Assembly: GCA_021203465.1 (NCBI GenBank)
Contig: JAJQBC010000154.1
Coordinates: 1 to 32,946 of the forward strand
Length of the DNA stretch: 32,946 nt
Source of the DNA: Lachnospiraceae bacterium
Lineage (GTDB): Bacteria > Bacillota > Clostridia > Lachnospirales > Lachnospiraceae
Direction: 5' to 3'
This document shows positions 1 through 7,930 of the stretch, piece after piece (position 1 is the stretch's first letter; each line of letters starts with the position of its first letter). The position numbers and the translations under genes were made by a program. The notes under the pieces are model-generated. The model worked only from the letters and a program-made list of their open reading frames with translations, was not told the origin of the DNA and ran no database searches.

Positions 1-38
1 ACGAGTACGTGAATATTAACGCTGATTATCGCAGCTAG
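1..38 (+). CDS. argJ: ArgJ C-terminus (partial): ornithine acetyltransferase / N-acetylglutamate synthase
   Basis: Only the last 11 codons and a TAG stop are in the window. In the third frame they read EYVNINADYRS. That ending resembles the conserved C-terminus of ArgJ proteins (…YV.IN..YR[ST]), the bifunctional enzyme that moves acetyl groups between N-acetylornithine and glutamate. The call rests on this short tail plus its position directly upstream of argB and argD, the usual argC-argJ-argB-argD order. The gap to argB is unusually long, about 320 bases, because a structured repeat element lies between them. Confidence 0.72.
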   Translation, partial: EYVNINADYRS

Positions 39-54
39 AATAAAAGCAAAATAT

Positions 55-88
55 TCTCCAGATATTTTATTTGTAACTTATCTGGAGA
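55..88 (+). other. 10-bp inverted repeat after argJ
   Basis: Perfect 10-bp arms TCTCCAGATA (55-64) and TATCTGGAGA (79-88) are separated by 14 bases and start 17 bases after the argJ stop. No T-run follows on the + strand, so it is not a standard terminator in that direction. On the - strand the hairpin is followed by a T-rich stretch. It may stabilise or help process the argJ mRNA 3' end. Its function is inferred only. Confidence 0.5.
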
Positions 89-158
89 TATCGTATCTGA
101 CATCTACCAATATAGCAGCTCCATCAGGTGGCTGTATCAGACACTTGCCAGTGAACCA

Positions 159-307
159 GCTCCGCCGTCGGATATATCTGAAAGCGGACCATTGTGCAGC
201 GTCGGCACTTAGCGAAGTCGAGCCGTCAGGCGAAGACTGAGCTTAGTACCGCTACGCCGTACACTGAGCGAGAGCGAGTCCGCGTCAGATATATCCGGCG
301 GCGGAGC
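159..307 (+). repeat. Structured repeat element, copy A (short form), between argJ and argB
   Basis: The outer arms 159-180 and 286-307 pair over 22 bp with one G-U type pair. After a small internal loop, GCGGAC (184-189) pairs with GTCCGC (278-283). The core 203-242 matches copy B (23002-23041) at 38 of 40 positions, and 264-281 matches 23139-23156 at all 18. A small internal stem, CTTAGT (242-247) with ACTGAG (263-268), has a counterpart of different sequence in copy B. The outer-arm sequences also differ between copies, although each pairs within its own copy. No reading frame in it looks coding. It lies in the argJ-argB gap in the direction of transcription, so it would be part of the arg mRNA if the operon is read through. 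Family and role are unknown. Confidence 0.72.
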
Positions 308-339
308 GTCCCCTTAGCCAAAGAGCGTCCCCTTAGCCA
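304..339 (+). repeat. 17-bp tandem repeat just upstream of argB
   Basis: GAGCGTCCCCTTAGCCA occurs at 304-320 and again at 323-339, separated by AA. The first unit overlaps the 3' arm of structured element A. The repeat ends about 10 bases before the AGGAGG ribosome binding site of argB, so it sits in the immediate argB leader. Confidence 0.85.
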
Positions 340-360
340 GAAAAGTAACAGGAGGAACCC

Positions 361-1257
361 ATGAGAGAAGACTACGAAAAATATATGGAGAAGGCAGCCG
401 TCCTGATCGAGGCGCTGCCCTACATCCAGAAGTTCAACCGGAAAATCATCGTCGTCAAGTACGGCGGCAGCGCCATGGTCGACGAAAACCTGAAAAAGAG
501 CGTGATCAGCGATGTAACGCTCTTAAAGCTCGTCGGTTTTAAACCGATCATCGTCCACGGCGGCGGCAAAGAGATCAGCAAGTGGGTCGGCAAAGTCGGC
601 ATGGAACCGCGATTCGTAAATGGCCTGCGTGTGACCGACGAGGCCACGATGGAGATTGCCGAGATGGTTCTGGGACGTGTGAACAAGAGCCTCGTGACGA
701 TGGTGCAGGAGCTTGGCGTCAAAGCGGTCGGTATCAGCGGTAAGGACGGCGGCCTCCTGAAAGTACATAAAAAATATTCCGACGGGCAGGACATCGGCTA
801 TGTCGGGGAGATCGAGGAGGTCAATCCGAAGATCCTTTACGACCTGCTGGAAAAGGACTTTCTCCCCATCGTGTGCCCGATCGGCCTTGACGAGCATTTC
901 GAGACCTACAATATCAACGCTGACGATGCGGCCTGTGCGATCGCACGTTCCGTGAAGGCGAATAAGCTCGCGTTCCTGACAGATATCGAGGGCGTGTATC
1001 GGGATTTTGGTGACAAGGATTCCCTGATTTCCGAGATCTCCGCCAGCGAGGCGAGAGAGCTGATCAGCGGCGGGACGATCGGCGGCGGTATGCTTCCGAA
1101 GCTCGCGAACTGTATCGACGCGATCGAGGCGGGTGTATCCCGCGTCCATATCATAGACGGGCGTATCCCGCACAGCGTACTGATGGAAGTATTTTCAAAC
1201 CGGGGCGTCGGCACGGCGATCCTGGGGGATGGAGAGGAGAGATTTTATCATGAGTAA
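361..1257 (+). CDS. argB: Acetylglutamate kinase
   Basis: ArgB phosphorylates N-acetyl-L-glutamate with ATP, the second committed step of arginine synthesis, in the cytoplasm. The 298-residue protein shows the amino-acid kinase fold signatures: KYGGSAM with Lys33, the HGGGKEI glycine loop near residue 66, VNGLRVT, and GGMLPK near the C-terminus. The N-terminal helix before the kinase core (residues about 8-25) is typical of arginine-inhibited hexameric forms, so feedback inhibition by arginine is likely; this is an inference from the family. The ATG follows a clear AGGAGG at about 350-355. The stop overlaps the start of argD, indicating translational coupling. Confidence 0.97.
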   Translation: MREDYEKYMEKAAVLIEALPYIQKFNRKIIVVKYGGSAMVDENLKKSVISDVTLLKLVGFKPIIVHGGGKEISKWVGKVGMEPRFVNGLRVTDEATMEIAEMVLGRVNKSLVTMVQELGVKAVGISGKDGGLLKVHKKYSDGQDIGYVGEIEEVNPKILYDLLEKDFLPIVCPIGLDEHFETYNINADDAACAIARSVKANKLAFLTDIEGVYRDFGDKDSLISEISASEARELISGGTIGGGMLPKLANCIDAIEAGVSRVHIIDGRIPHSVLMEVFSNRGVGTAILGDGEERFYHE

Positions 1258-2434
1258 TCCCTATATCGAGCAGGCGGAGGAAGCCATCCTTCACACTTAC
1301 AACCGTTATCAGATTGTGCTGGATCACGGTGAGGGCGTACATCTTTACGATGTAAACGGCAAGGAATATCTGGATTTTGCGGCAGGCATTGCGGTGCAGT
1401 CGCTCGGCTACAATAATAAGAAATACACGCAGGCCCTGAAGGATCAGATCGACAAGCTGACGCACATTTCCAACCTGTACTATTCGGTTCCGATGATGGA
1501 GGCCGCGCAGAAGGTAAAGAAGGCCAGCGGTATGGAGAAAGTATTCTTCACGAACAGCGGCACCGAGGCGATTGAGGGTGCGCTGAAGGTCGCGCGGAAA
1601 TATTCTTATGGAAAATACGGGAAGGATCGCTACGAGATCATCGCGATGAACCATTCCTTCCATGGCAGGAGTATGGGTGCGCTCTCCGTGACCGGCAACG
1701 CGCATTACCGCGAGCCCTTTGAACCGCTGATCGGCGGCGTGCGCTTTGCGGATTACAACGATCTTGAGAGCGTGAAGGCGCAGGTGACGGATAAGACCTG
1801 CGGGATTATTCTCGAGACGCTACAGGGCGAGGGCGGCATCTATCCGGCCACGGAGGAGTTCCTGAAGGGGCTGCGCGTGCTCTGCGATGAGAAGGACCTG
1901 ATTCTGATCCTTGATGAGATTCAGTGCGGCATGGGTCGGACCGGTTACCAGTTTGCCTGGCAGGAGTACGGTGTGGAGCCAGATGTGATGACCTGCGCAA
2001 AGGCGCTCGGTTGCGGCGTGCCGGTGGGAGCTTTCGTCGTCGGGAAAAAGGCGGCGGAGAGTTCGCTTGCGCCGGGGGATCATGGCACGACCTACGGCGG
2101 CAATCCCTTTGTCTGCGCGGCGGTGAGCGTCGTGTTTGATCTCTATGAGGAGGAACGCATTCTGGAAAATGTCCGTGAGGTCGGCGCATATCTCACCGAA
2201 AAGCTGGACGCGCTTGTGCAGAAATATGAGTTCTTCGCAGAGCGCCGTGGCAAGGGGCTGATTCAGGGCATCGAGGTGACAGGTCGCCCGATCGGCGAAA
2301 TTGTGACTCGTGCGCAGGAGGAAGGACTGCTGATTATCACGGCGGGAAGCAATGTGCTGCGCTTCGTGCCGCCGCTCGTGATCACGGAGGCGGACGTGGA
2401 CGAGATGGTCCGGAAGCTGGAGAAGGCTTTGTAA
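1250..2434 (+). CDS. argD: Acetylornithine aminotransferase
   Basis: A PLP-dependent class III aminotransferase that converts N-acetylglutamate semialdehyde and glutamate to N-acetylornithine and 2-oxoglutarate. The protein has 394 residues, normal for ArgD. Recognisable parts are [14 protein letters not shown] (cofactor phosphate loop), [12 protein letters not shown], the [14 protein letters not shown] aspartate motif, and Lys251 in TCAKALGCG as the Schiff-base lysine. The ATG at 1250 is chosen because the family starts here and a GGAGAGGAGAG stretch lies just upstream. An in-frame start at 1229 would add an unconserved MERRDFI. It overlaps the end of argB by 8 bases, and no further arg gene follows. 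Confidence 0.96.
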   Translation: MSNPYIEQAEEAILHTYNRYQIVLDHGEGVHLYDVNGKEYLDFAAGIAVQSLGYNNKKYTQALKDQIDKLTHISNLYYSVPMMEAAQKVKKASGMEKVFFTNSGTEAIEGALKVARKYSYGKYGKDRYEIIAMNHSFHGRSMGALSVTGNAHYREPFEPLIGGVRFADYNDLESVKAQVTDKTCGIILETLQGEGGIYPATEEFLKGLRVLCDEKDLILILDEIQCGMGRTGYQFAWQEYGVEPDVMTCAKALGCGVPVGAFVVGKKAAESSLAPGDHGTTYGGNPFVCAAVSVVFDLYEEERILENVREVGAYLTEKLDALVQKYEFFAERRGKGLIQGIEVTGRPIGEIVTRAQEEGLLIITAGSNVLRFVPPLVITEADVDEMVRKLEKAL

Positions 2435-2454
2435 AGATTCTCTGGAGCGTCGTA

Positions 2455-2477
2455 TGCCATCCTGTGTTATGATGGCA
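2455..2477. other. 7-bp inverted repeat upstream of the solute-binding protein gene
   Basis: TGCCATC (2455-2461) and GATGGCA (2471-2477) form a perfect inverted repeat with a 9-base spacer, 25 bases before the next start codon. It overlaps a TATGAT (2468-2473) that could be a -10 box, but no good -35 was found. It could be an operator or a weak hairpin. Confidence 0.35.
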
Positions 2478-2501
2478 ATAGATTTATAGAAAGGATACTG
2501 C

Positions 2502-3815
2502 ATGAAAATACCGTGGAAAAAGCCGCTCATTGCACTGCTCGCGCTGATGTTTCTGGCGCAGTGCATCCACTCCGCCCTGAAAAACAGGCCGGTGGAGCCC
2601 GAGCTTGTGGAAGAGCAGCCGATTCTGGTCTGGTATACCGACCCGGAGCTGCAGGAATACATGGAGACGGCGGCAGCTGAGGCCGCTGCGTCCTACGGTA
2701 TTGAGGTGACCACGGAGCTTGTCTCGGAGGTGGACTACATCGAGACGATCGGTGAACGGTCGATGGCGGAGGAGATGACCGGACCGGATCTTTATATAGC
2801 ATCGAGTGCGCAGCTTGAGAAGGCATATCTGGCTGGACTTGCGTCCCGGCTGGGTGATGATGGTATAGTGGAGGATTATTCGGAAAAGGCGGCTCATGCG
2901 GTGACCTACGACGGGGAGTGCATTGCAATACCATTCTACATAGAGACTTGCTTTCTTCTCTATAATCAGTATTATACAGAAGAAGCCCCGGCTACGATCG
3001 ACGACATTCTGACTTACGCGGAGGCTTTTGAATCGGATGATGTAACCTCTCTGGTGGAAAGCATTTTTGCGTGGAATGTGGCTGATGTAATCGACAATTA
3101 TATGTTCCTCGGTGCGTATACCCAGCTGGGAGGCGAGGACGGCGACGATAAGGAACAGGTATCGATGGATCTCCAGAAGATTGAGGAGTGCCTGAGCTAT
3201 TACCAGAGCCTGAACGAATACTTTGCAATCGATGCGGATACGATCACTTCCGATGATGTGATTCAGGATTTCATAGATGGTAAGACCGTGTTTGTGATCG
3301 CCAATGTCACCATGCTTGCGCAGCTCGATCAGGCGGTGGAGGATGGAGAATTGCCGGAGTATCCGACAGAGCGTACGGTGACGGATGAGGACGGCGAGGA
3401 GACGACGGAGGAGCTCTCTTATGAACCGTTCTACGCGGCGGCTGTCCTTCCGAATCTGACTTCGGAGCTCGCATCACAGGGGCTTTCCGTGACGAACTCG
3501 ATTGTGGTAAACCCGTACTCAGCGAATACGGAGATGGCGGAGGCTGTCGCCCACTATTTCACGGAGACCAGGGCAGACGAGCTGTACAGTACGGTCGGGA
3601 AACTCCCGGCTTATCGAAAGCTTGCGGAAGATCCGACGCCGGTCTGGGAGGCTGTCTGTGCGGCCTATGACACGTCGGCGGAAACGCCGAAGATCATCGA
3701 ACTCTCCGACATGTGGCTGAATCTGGAGGCCACGCTGGCCGATATCTGGCGCGGTGAGGACGCGGGGGAAGAGATCGCGGAATTTGTGGAATTACTGGAG
3801 AGTCGACTGGATTGA
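2502..3815 (+). CDS. Extracellular solute-binding protein, sugar ABC type
   Basis: The 437-residue protein has a Lys-rich N-terminus and one hydrophobic segment (about residues 9-21) that is a signal peptide or membrane anchor. The cysteine in LAQC does not fit a lipobox well. The rest resembles family 1 (MalE-like) periplasmic-type binding proteins: an ILVWYTDPELQEYM opening strand, GPDLYIASSAQLEKAYLAGL, an AIPFYIETCFLLYNQ hinge region, and a late YRKLAEDPTPVWEA segment. It is acidic and secreted or surface-anchored. No permease or ATPase gene is next to it, so it either serves a transporter encoded elsewhere or acts as a sensor. The ligand cannot be told from the sequence. Confidence 0.75.
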   Translation: MKIPWKKPLIALLALMFLAQCIHSALKNRPVEPELVEEQPILVWYTDPELQEYMETAAAEAAASYGIEVTTELVSEVDYIETIGERSMAEEMTGPDLYIASSAQLEKAYLAGLASRLGDDGIVEDYSEKAAHAVTYDGECIAIPFYIETCFLLYNQYYTEEAPATIDDILTYAEAFESDDVTSLVESIFAWNVADVIDNYMFLGAYTQLGGEDGDDKEQVSMDLQKIEECLSYYQSLNEYFAIDADTITSDDVIQDFIDGKTVFVIANVTMLAQLDQAVEDGELPEYPTERTVTDEDGEETTEELSYEPFYAAAVLPNLTSELASQGLSVTNSIVVNPYSANTEMAEAVAHYFTETRADELYSTVGKLPAYRKLAEDPTPVWEAVCAAYDTSAETPKIIELSDMWLNLEATLADIWRGEDAGEEIAEFVELLESRLD

Positions 3816-3880
3816 AAACAGAGAAAAGCATAGAATCCGGCCATATGGGAATACTTCCATGGAAAGAAGGAGGTTTCCCT

Positions 3881-4315
3881 ATGGTTGGATTTTTTATTGC
3901 CCTGATATCTGGGGCGCTCATGAGTATTCAAGGCGTTTTCAACACCGAGGTGACGGAGCAGAGCAGCGTCTGGGCTTCGGCTTCGTGGGTACAGTTTTCA
4001 GCGCTGCTGACCTGCCTTGCAATCTGGGCGTTTTTCGACCGTGAGAGCCTGCTGAACGTCGTGCGGGTAACACCGAAGTACATGCTGCTCGGCGGGGTGT
4101 TTGGTGCGTTCATCACCTACACAGTCATTCAGGGTATGTCCGCCCTTGGCCCGGCTCGCGCGACGATGCTGATCGTCATTGCGCAGCTTGCGGTTTCGTG
4201 GGGAATTGAGCTGCTTGGCCTTTTTGGCGTGGATAAAGTAGAGTTCTCATTAAGAAAGCTGCTAGGCCTGCTTGTTGCCGTGGTCGGTGTTGTAGTGTTT
4301 GAATGGGAAAGATAG
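3881..4315 (+). CDS. Small DMT-family (YdcZ/DUF606-like) inner membrane protein
   Basis: A 144-residue, very hydrophobic protein with about five membrane segments. It opens MVGFFIALISGALMSIQGVFN and contains GVFGAFITYTVIQGMSALGPARATML, which fit the short DUF606/YdcZ members of the drug/metabolite transporter superfamily; such proteins often act as dimers. The substrate is unknown. The ATG at 3881 is preferred because AAGAAGGAGG lies 8 bases upstream. A TTG at 3812 in the same frame would overlap the previous stop and add 23 polar residues before the first membrane segment. Confidence 0.8.
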   Translation: MVGFFIALISGALMSIQGVFNTEVTEQSSVWASASWVQFSALLTCLAIWAFFDRESLLNVVRVTPKYMLLGGVFGAFITYTVIQGMSALGPARATMLIVIAQLAVSWGIELLGLFGVDKVEFSLRKLLGLLVAVVGVVVFEWER

Positions 4316-4341
4316 CGCATTTTGATTAAATGAAAAACTTC

Positions 4342-4370
4342 TTGACAGATTTTGCGAAATTTTATATTCT
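4342..4370 (+). promoter_or_regulatory. Sigma-A type promoter upstream of the 249-aa hypothetical gene
   Basis: TTGACA at 4342-4347 is a perfect -35 box, followed after 17 bases by TATTCT (4365-4370) as -10. An overlapping TATATT (4363-4368) would give a 15-base gap. It lies about 100 bases before the start codon at 4472, leaving a long untranslated leader with no obvious structure. Confidence 0.65.
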
Positions 4371-4471
4371 GGATATGTCTTAAAAAACAGATCAGAGGTC
4401 GAGATTTCTGACCAAAATACCCTGGTTACTCTGCTCGTATGACACGTTTGACAGCGAAGAGGAAGTGAACA

Positions 4472-5221
4472 ATGGATCTGAGTGAAGACATCTGGATGCT
4501 GAGAGAGATCTTTCAGCTTTCGAACCATGCCCTTTTGAGGATGGTGAATCGGTTGTTTGGTACGACATATGAAGACACTGAGCCGATATGGCGGGAACAG
4601 GAAAGCAGGAGCGTATACCTGCGAATCGGCGAGGAAGGCCGTTACGAGTTTCAGGTGCACCGGTTGGATGGCTGCTTTCGGGTTAGCGCGGAAGAGCATC
4701 GGTATATTTTTGACTATGAGAGCCGTATGGAAAGGTCGGTCATAGAGATTCGGGAACCGCGCGTACTCTGCTTTGGGAAAAAAGAGGAGGAGCAGCGTGC
4801 AACACTGGAATTTCCGGGGAAGGAGCGGGTTATGCTGAAGGTTCATACGCTTGGGCTGGAGGAACATTCGCCGGAAAAGCTGGAAGAACAGGGATTAGTC
4901 TTATTCCTGCCGTTTTTGTTTTACAGTTTTGCGGGGAAGCGGCACAGGAGAAAGGAGGAGTGGGAACGCTTTCTGATTCAGGATGTCTCTGGTGCGCTGG
5001 AGAGGGGATTTCGAAAGGGAAGCCTGACGGCCTTTGATCAGCAGCGTATGAAGCAGCTCTGCCGTCATATGGCCTGGAAGCTGCTGTGCCGGGAGAGCTG
5101 GATGAGTGACATTGAAAATCAGGAGATGATTTTACATGCGCTGGAAGCGGATTTGGATTTTCTCCGTCGAATCAGCGTGTCCGCCGCTCCTCGCTGTGCT
5201 CGAATCCCTGATTCAGAATGA
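4472..5221 (+). CDS. Hypothetical protein, Lachnospiraceae-type, possible PD-(D/E)XK-like fold
   Basis: A 249-residue soluble, charged protein with no signal peptide. I do not recognise a characterised family with certainty. The layout is an N-terminal ALLRMVNRLFG segment, then YEFQVHRLDGCFRV, an EFPGKERVMLKVHTLG strand, a hydrophobic LVLFLPFLFYSF helix, and a helical C-terminus. The pattern of a short N-terminal helix, E-x-Q in a strand (EFQ) and a later helical tail is reminiscent of Rpn/transposase-like PD-(D/E)XK nucleases, but the match is weak and the full catalytic set is not evident. It has its own promoter and stands alone between a membrane protein and an exporter operon. The ATG at 4472 follows AAGAGGAAG. 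Confidence 0.6.
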   Translation: MDLSEDIWMLREIFQLSNHALLRMVNRLFGTTYEDTEPIWREQESRSVYLRIGEEGRYEFQVHRLDGCFRVSAEEHRYIFDYESRMERSVIEIREPRVLCFGKKEEEQRATLEFPGKERVMLKVHTLGLEEHSPEKLEEQGLVLFLPFLFYSFAGKRHRRKEEWERFLIQDVSGALERGFRKGSLTAFDQQRMKQLCRHMAWKLLCRESWMSDIENQEMILHALEADLDFLRRISVSAAPRCARIPDSE

Positions 5222-5275
5222 CGGTTCAAGGTGCAGGGCGGGAGACTTTTGCCGGATTGTCCGAAGAATTCCGAG

Positions 5276-5308
5276 ACATCTGCATGGATTCAATATTCAT
5301 GCAGATGT
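5276..5308. other. 11-bp perfect inverted repeat in the 5222-5474 intergenic region
   Basis: ACATCTGCATG (5276-5286) and CATGCAGATGT (5298-5308) are perfect inverted arms around an 11-base spacer. Only a run of four T follows, so it would be a weak terminator for the upstream gene. The symmetry also suits a dimeric regulator. The rest of the 253-base gap shows no convincing promoter; TACAAT at 5404-5409 lacks a good -35. Confidence 0.55.
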
Positions 5309-5474
5309 TTTGGGGTTACCACAAAGTCTGAAGCATCCGGCTCCTCCAATCAAAGTTCACAGTTTGAACACAGACTTATCAATTTTTTCACACACTTGCC
5401 CGATACAATGAATGGGAAAAATGTGAGCGGTCAGGCCGCATGCGCTGTGAAGACAGTATGAGGAGGATTTTTCT

Positions 5475-7202
5475 GTGAAGTTACCCAATTTATCAAAAGC
5501 TACAAAAGAAGAGAAAGCCGCCCTGAAAGCGGAAAAGAAAGCGAAAAAACAGGCTGCGGAAGCCGAGAAGATGAAGGTAAAGAAGCCGGGACTTGGATAT
5601 AAGCTGAAGAAACATAAAAAACTGCTTATCGTTCTCGGCGTCATTATTGTCATCGCGGCGGTGTTGGGAGTTCGCCAGTATATGAAGTATCAGGCGAGGC
5701 AGGCCATGCTTACCCAGATGACGCAGGTAGAGACGGTGCAGGTGACGAAACAGAACCTGATTGAGTCCATCAGCGTGACCAGAACGATCGCGAGCGCGGA
5801 CGCCTGGGATGTGTCGACGACCGCGTCGGATGTCGAGGTGCTGGAGGTCAACTATGAGGTGGGCGACTATGTGAATGAGGGCGACATCATTGTTGTACTG
5901 GATACCACGGATCTAGAACTCAAGCTCACGGAGGCGCAGAACAGTCAGGCGCTCAGTGAGTATAACGAGAATAAATCTATTGCGAGCGCGCAGGATAATT
6001 ATGATGAAGCGGTGAACGATGGAACGGACGACTATCAGAAAGCGTTGGAAAACGTGGAGGACGCCAAGGAGGCGCTGGCGGATGCGGACGCGGATCTGAG
6101 CTCCGCGGCGAAAACGCTGAAGAGCCGTGAGGAGGACGTCTATGAAGCCGAGGATGCGCAGGCGGCAGCCTATGAAGCGTGGCAGGCGGCAGGCGGTGGC
6201 CAGAGCACCGAGGAAGAAAAGGAGCTTTATGCTGCCTATGCGGCAGCATCGGAGGCGCTGGCTAACGCAAACACTTCCTATACGGCTGCACATCAGGAGT
6301 ACCTGCAGCTCAAGGAAGTAGACGACAATGCGGTGGACGCTTATGAAGCCGCGGTCGAAGCGCTTGAGGATGCGGAGGAACAGAACGAGAAAAACATTTC
6401 CAATGCTGCGGATTCCCTGGAGCAGGCAGAAATGGAACAGAAATATTCGAATGATTCCAGCGACCAGACGATCCAGAATTATCAGGAGCAGATCGCGGAC
6501 TGCACGGTGACAGCGCCGATTTCCGGTGTAATCACGGCGATGAACGTCTCCGTTGGGGATACCTATACCTCGGCCGGCTCCACGCTGTTTAGTATCGCGG
6601 ATGATGAGAATTTCATCGTGGAGGCCAGCGTGGACGAGTACGATATTGGTAGTATCGAGAAGGGACAGACGGCGGCGGTGATCGTCGAGGCTGTCGGCGA
6701 GGATGAGCTGCCGGCGACTGTCTCCTTCGTCTCGCCGACTGTGTCCAGCGCCAGCATGGGCAGCTCGACTTATTCGATCGAGATCGCGCTCGACGACGCG
6801 AACACCGATCTGCGCATCGGTATGACGGCCAAGGTCAGTATTATCCTGGAGGCGGCTTACGACGTGTTGACCGTGCCCTACGACTGCATCACGACGGACG
6901 AGGAGGGCAACTCCTGAGTGACGATCGACCAGAATGGTGAAGAGGTTACGGTACAGGTCGAGACCGGCATGGAAGGCGACTACTATACCGAGATCTCCGG
7001 CGACGGCATCGACGAGACGACGATGGTCTATTACAACACGATGATGGTGAACAATGAAGCGACGAGCAGTTCTTCTTCCGATGATTCCAGTTCCCTTCTG
7101 AACTTTGACATGGGCGGCGGTATGACCGGCGGCGGTGGCGGAGGAGGCATGAACGGAGGCGGCGGAGGCGGCGGCATGCCCGGTGGTGGTGGCGGCTTTT
7201 AG
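5475..7202 (+). pseudogene. MacA/HlyD-type efflux adaptor interrupted by in-frame TGA
   Basis: This reads as one adaptor of about 575 residues with a TGA at 6915-6917 (codon 481); the frame continues unbroken on both sides. Order: a Lys-rich cytoplasmic start, a membrane helix near residues 50-70, a lipoyl-type half with EVNYEVGDYVNEGD, a long coiled coil (about 160-330), the second lipoyl half CTVTAPISGVITAMNVSVGD, a beta-barrel, then after the stop a membrane-proximal domain and a Gly-rich C-terminal tail. Such adaptors link an ABC exporter to the cell exterior. The start is GTG at 5475 behind AGGAGGA. The 94-residue remainder could be re-initiated at GTG 6918, which touches the stop and has AGGAGGG at 6901-6907. 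Nonsense mutation, sequencing error and a genuinely split protein all remain possible. Confidence 0.85.
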
Positions 7203-7216
7203 TCCGGAGGTGTCGT

Positions 7217-7930
7217 ATGGCTGAAAATGAGAGACAGGTAATCATAGATCTTCGCGGCATTGTGAAGCGTTTCTATATCGGCATGCCAAATGAGCTGGAG
7301 ATTTTGCATGGCATTGATCTGCAAGTTCGCGACGGGGAGTTTGTCTCCATCGTGGGAGAGTCCGGCTCCGGGAAATCGACGATGATGAACATCATCGGGA
7401 TTTTGGATCGACCGACGGAAGGAGAGTACACGCTCGAGGGCGTGGATGTCGCGCGGGCGAAGGATAAGGATCTTTCGCTCATCCGAAATAAGAAAATAGG
7501 CTTTGTATTTCAGACCTACAATCTGATCAGCCGCACCAGCGCGATCAAGAATGTGGAATTGCCGATGCTGTACGCCGGCGTCGGCAGGAAGGAGCGCCAT
7601 GAGCGCGCGAAGGAGCTGCTCGCCATGGTCGGCATGGCGGAGCGCATGAGCCACAGCCCGGATGAACTCTCCGGCGGACAGAAGCAGCGTGTGGCGATCG
7701 CGCGGGCGATGGGGAATGACCCTTCCATTATTCTGGCGGATGAGCCGACCGGCGCTCTGGATTCCCAGACGGGACGCATGGTCATGGATATTTTTCATAA
7801 ACTGAATGAAGAGCAGGGAAAGACGATCGTGCTGATTACGCACTCGCAGGAGCTTGCGGAGGAGACGTAGCGCATCGTGACGCTCAAGGATGGACGGATC
7901 ATCGGCGAGAGGAGGGGTTCAGGATGCTGA
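7217..7930 (+). pseudogene. MacB-type ABC exporter ATPase truncated by in-frame TAG near its C-terminus
   Basis: This is the nucleotide-binding subunit of the exporter, ending at TAG 7868-7870 after 217 residues. The same frame then continues for 19 codons (RIVTLKDGRIIGERRGSGC), the usual last strand of this family, and closes at TGA 7928-7930, overlapping the next gene. The truncated part still holds Walker A GESGSGKST (47-55), Q-loop FQTYNL, signature LSGGQKQR, Walker B IILADEPT and the H-loop ITHS, so it could keep activity. Alternatives are a real nonsense mutation, natural readthrough or a base error. Its position between adaptor and permease is the standard exporter order. The ATG follows CCGGAGGTG. 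Confidence 0.85.

Noticed and set aside
159-307. CRISPR array
   Set aside because: No regularly spaced identical repeats with unique spacers; the only tandem repeat is a single 17-bp pair.
523-1173. Long - strand open frame opposite argB
   Set aside because: It is the mirror of a strongly conserved gene, has no ribosome binding site and no family resemblance; high-GC coding sequence often leaves such frames open.
6915-6917. Selenocysteine at the adaptor TGA
   Set aside because: No suitable hairpin is obvious directly after the codon and the family has no redox cysteine at this point.
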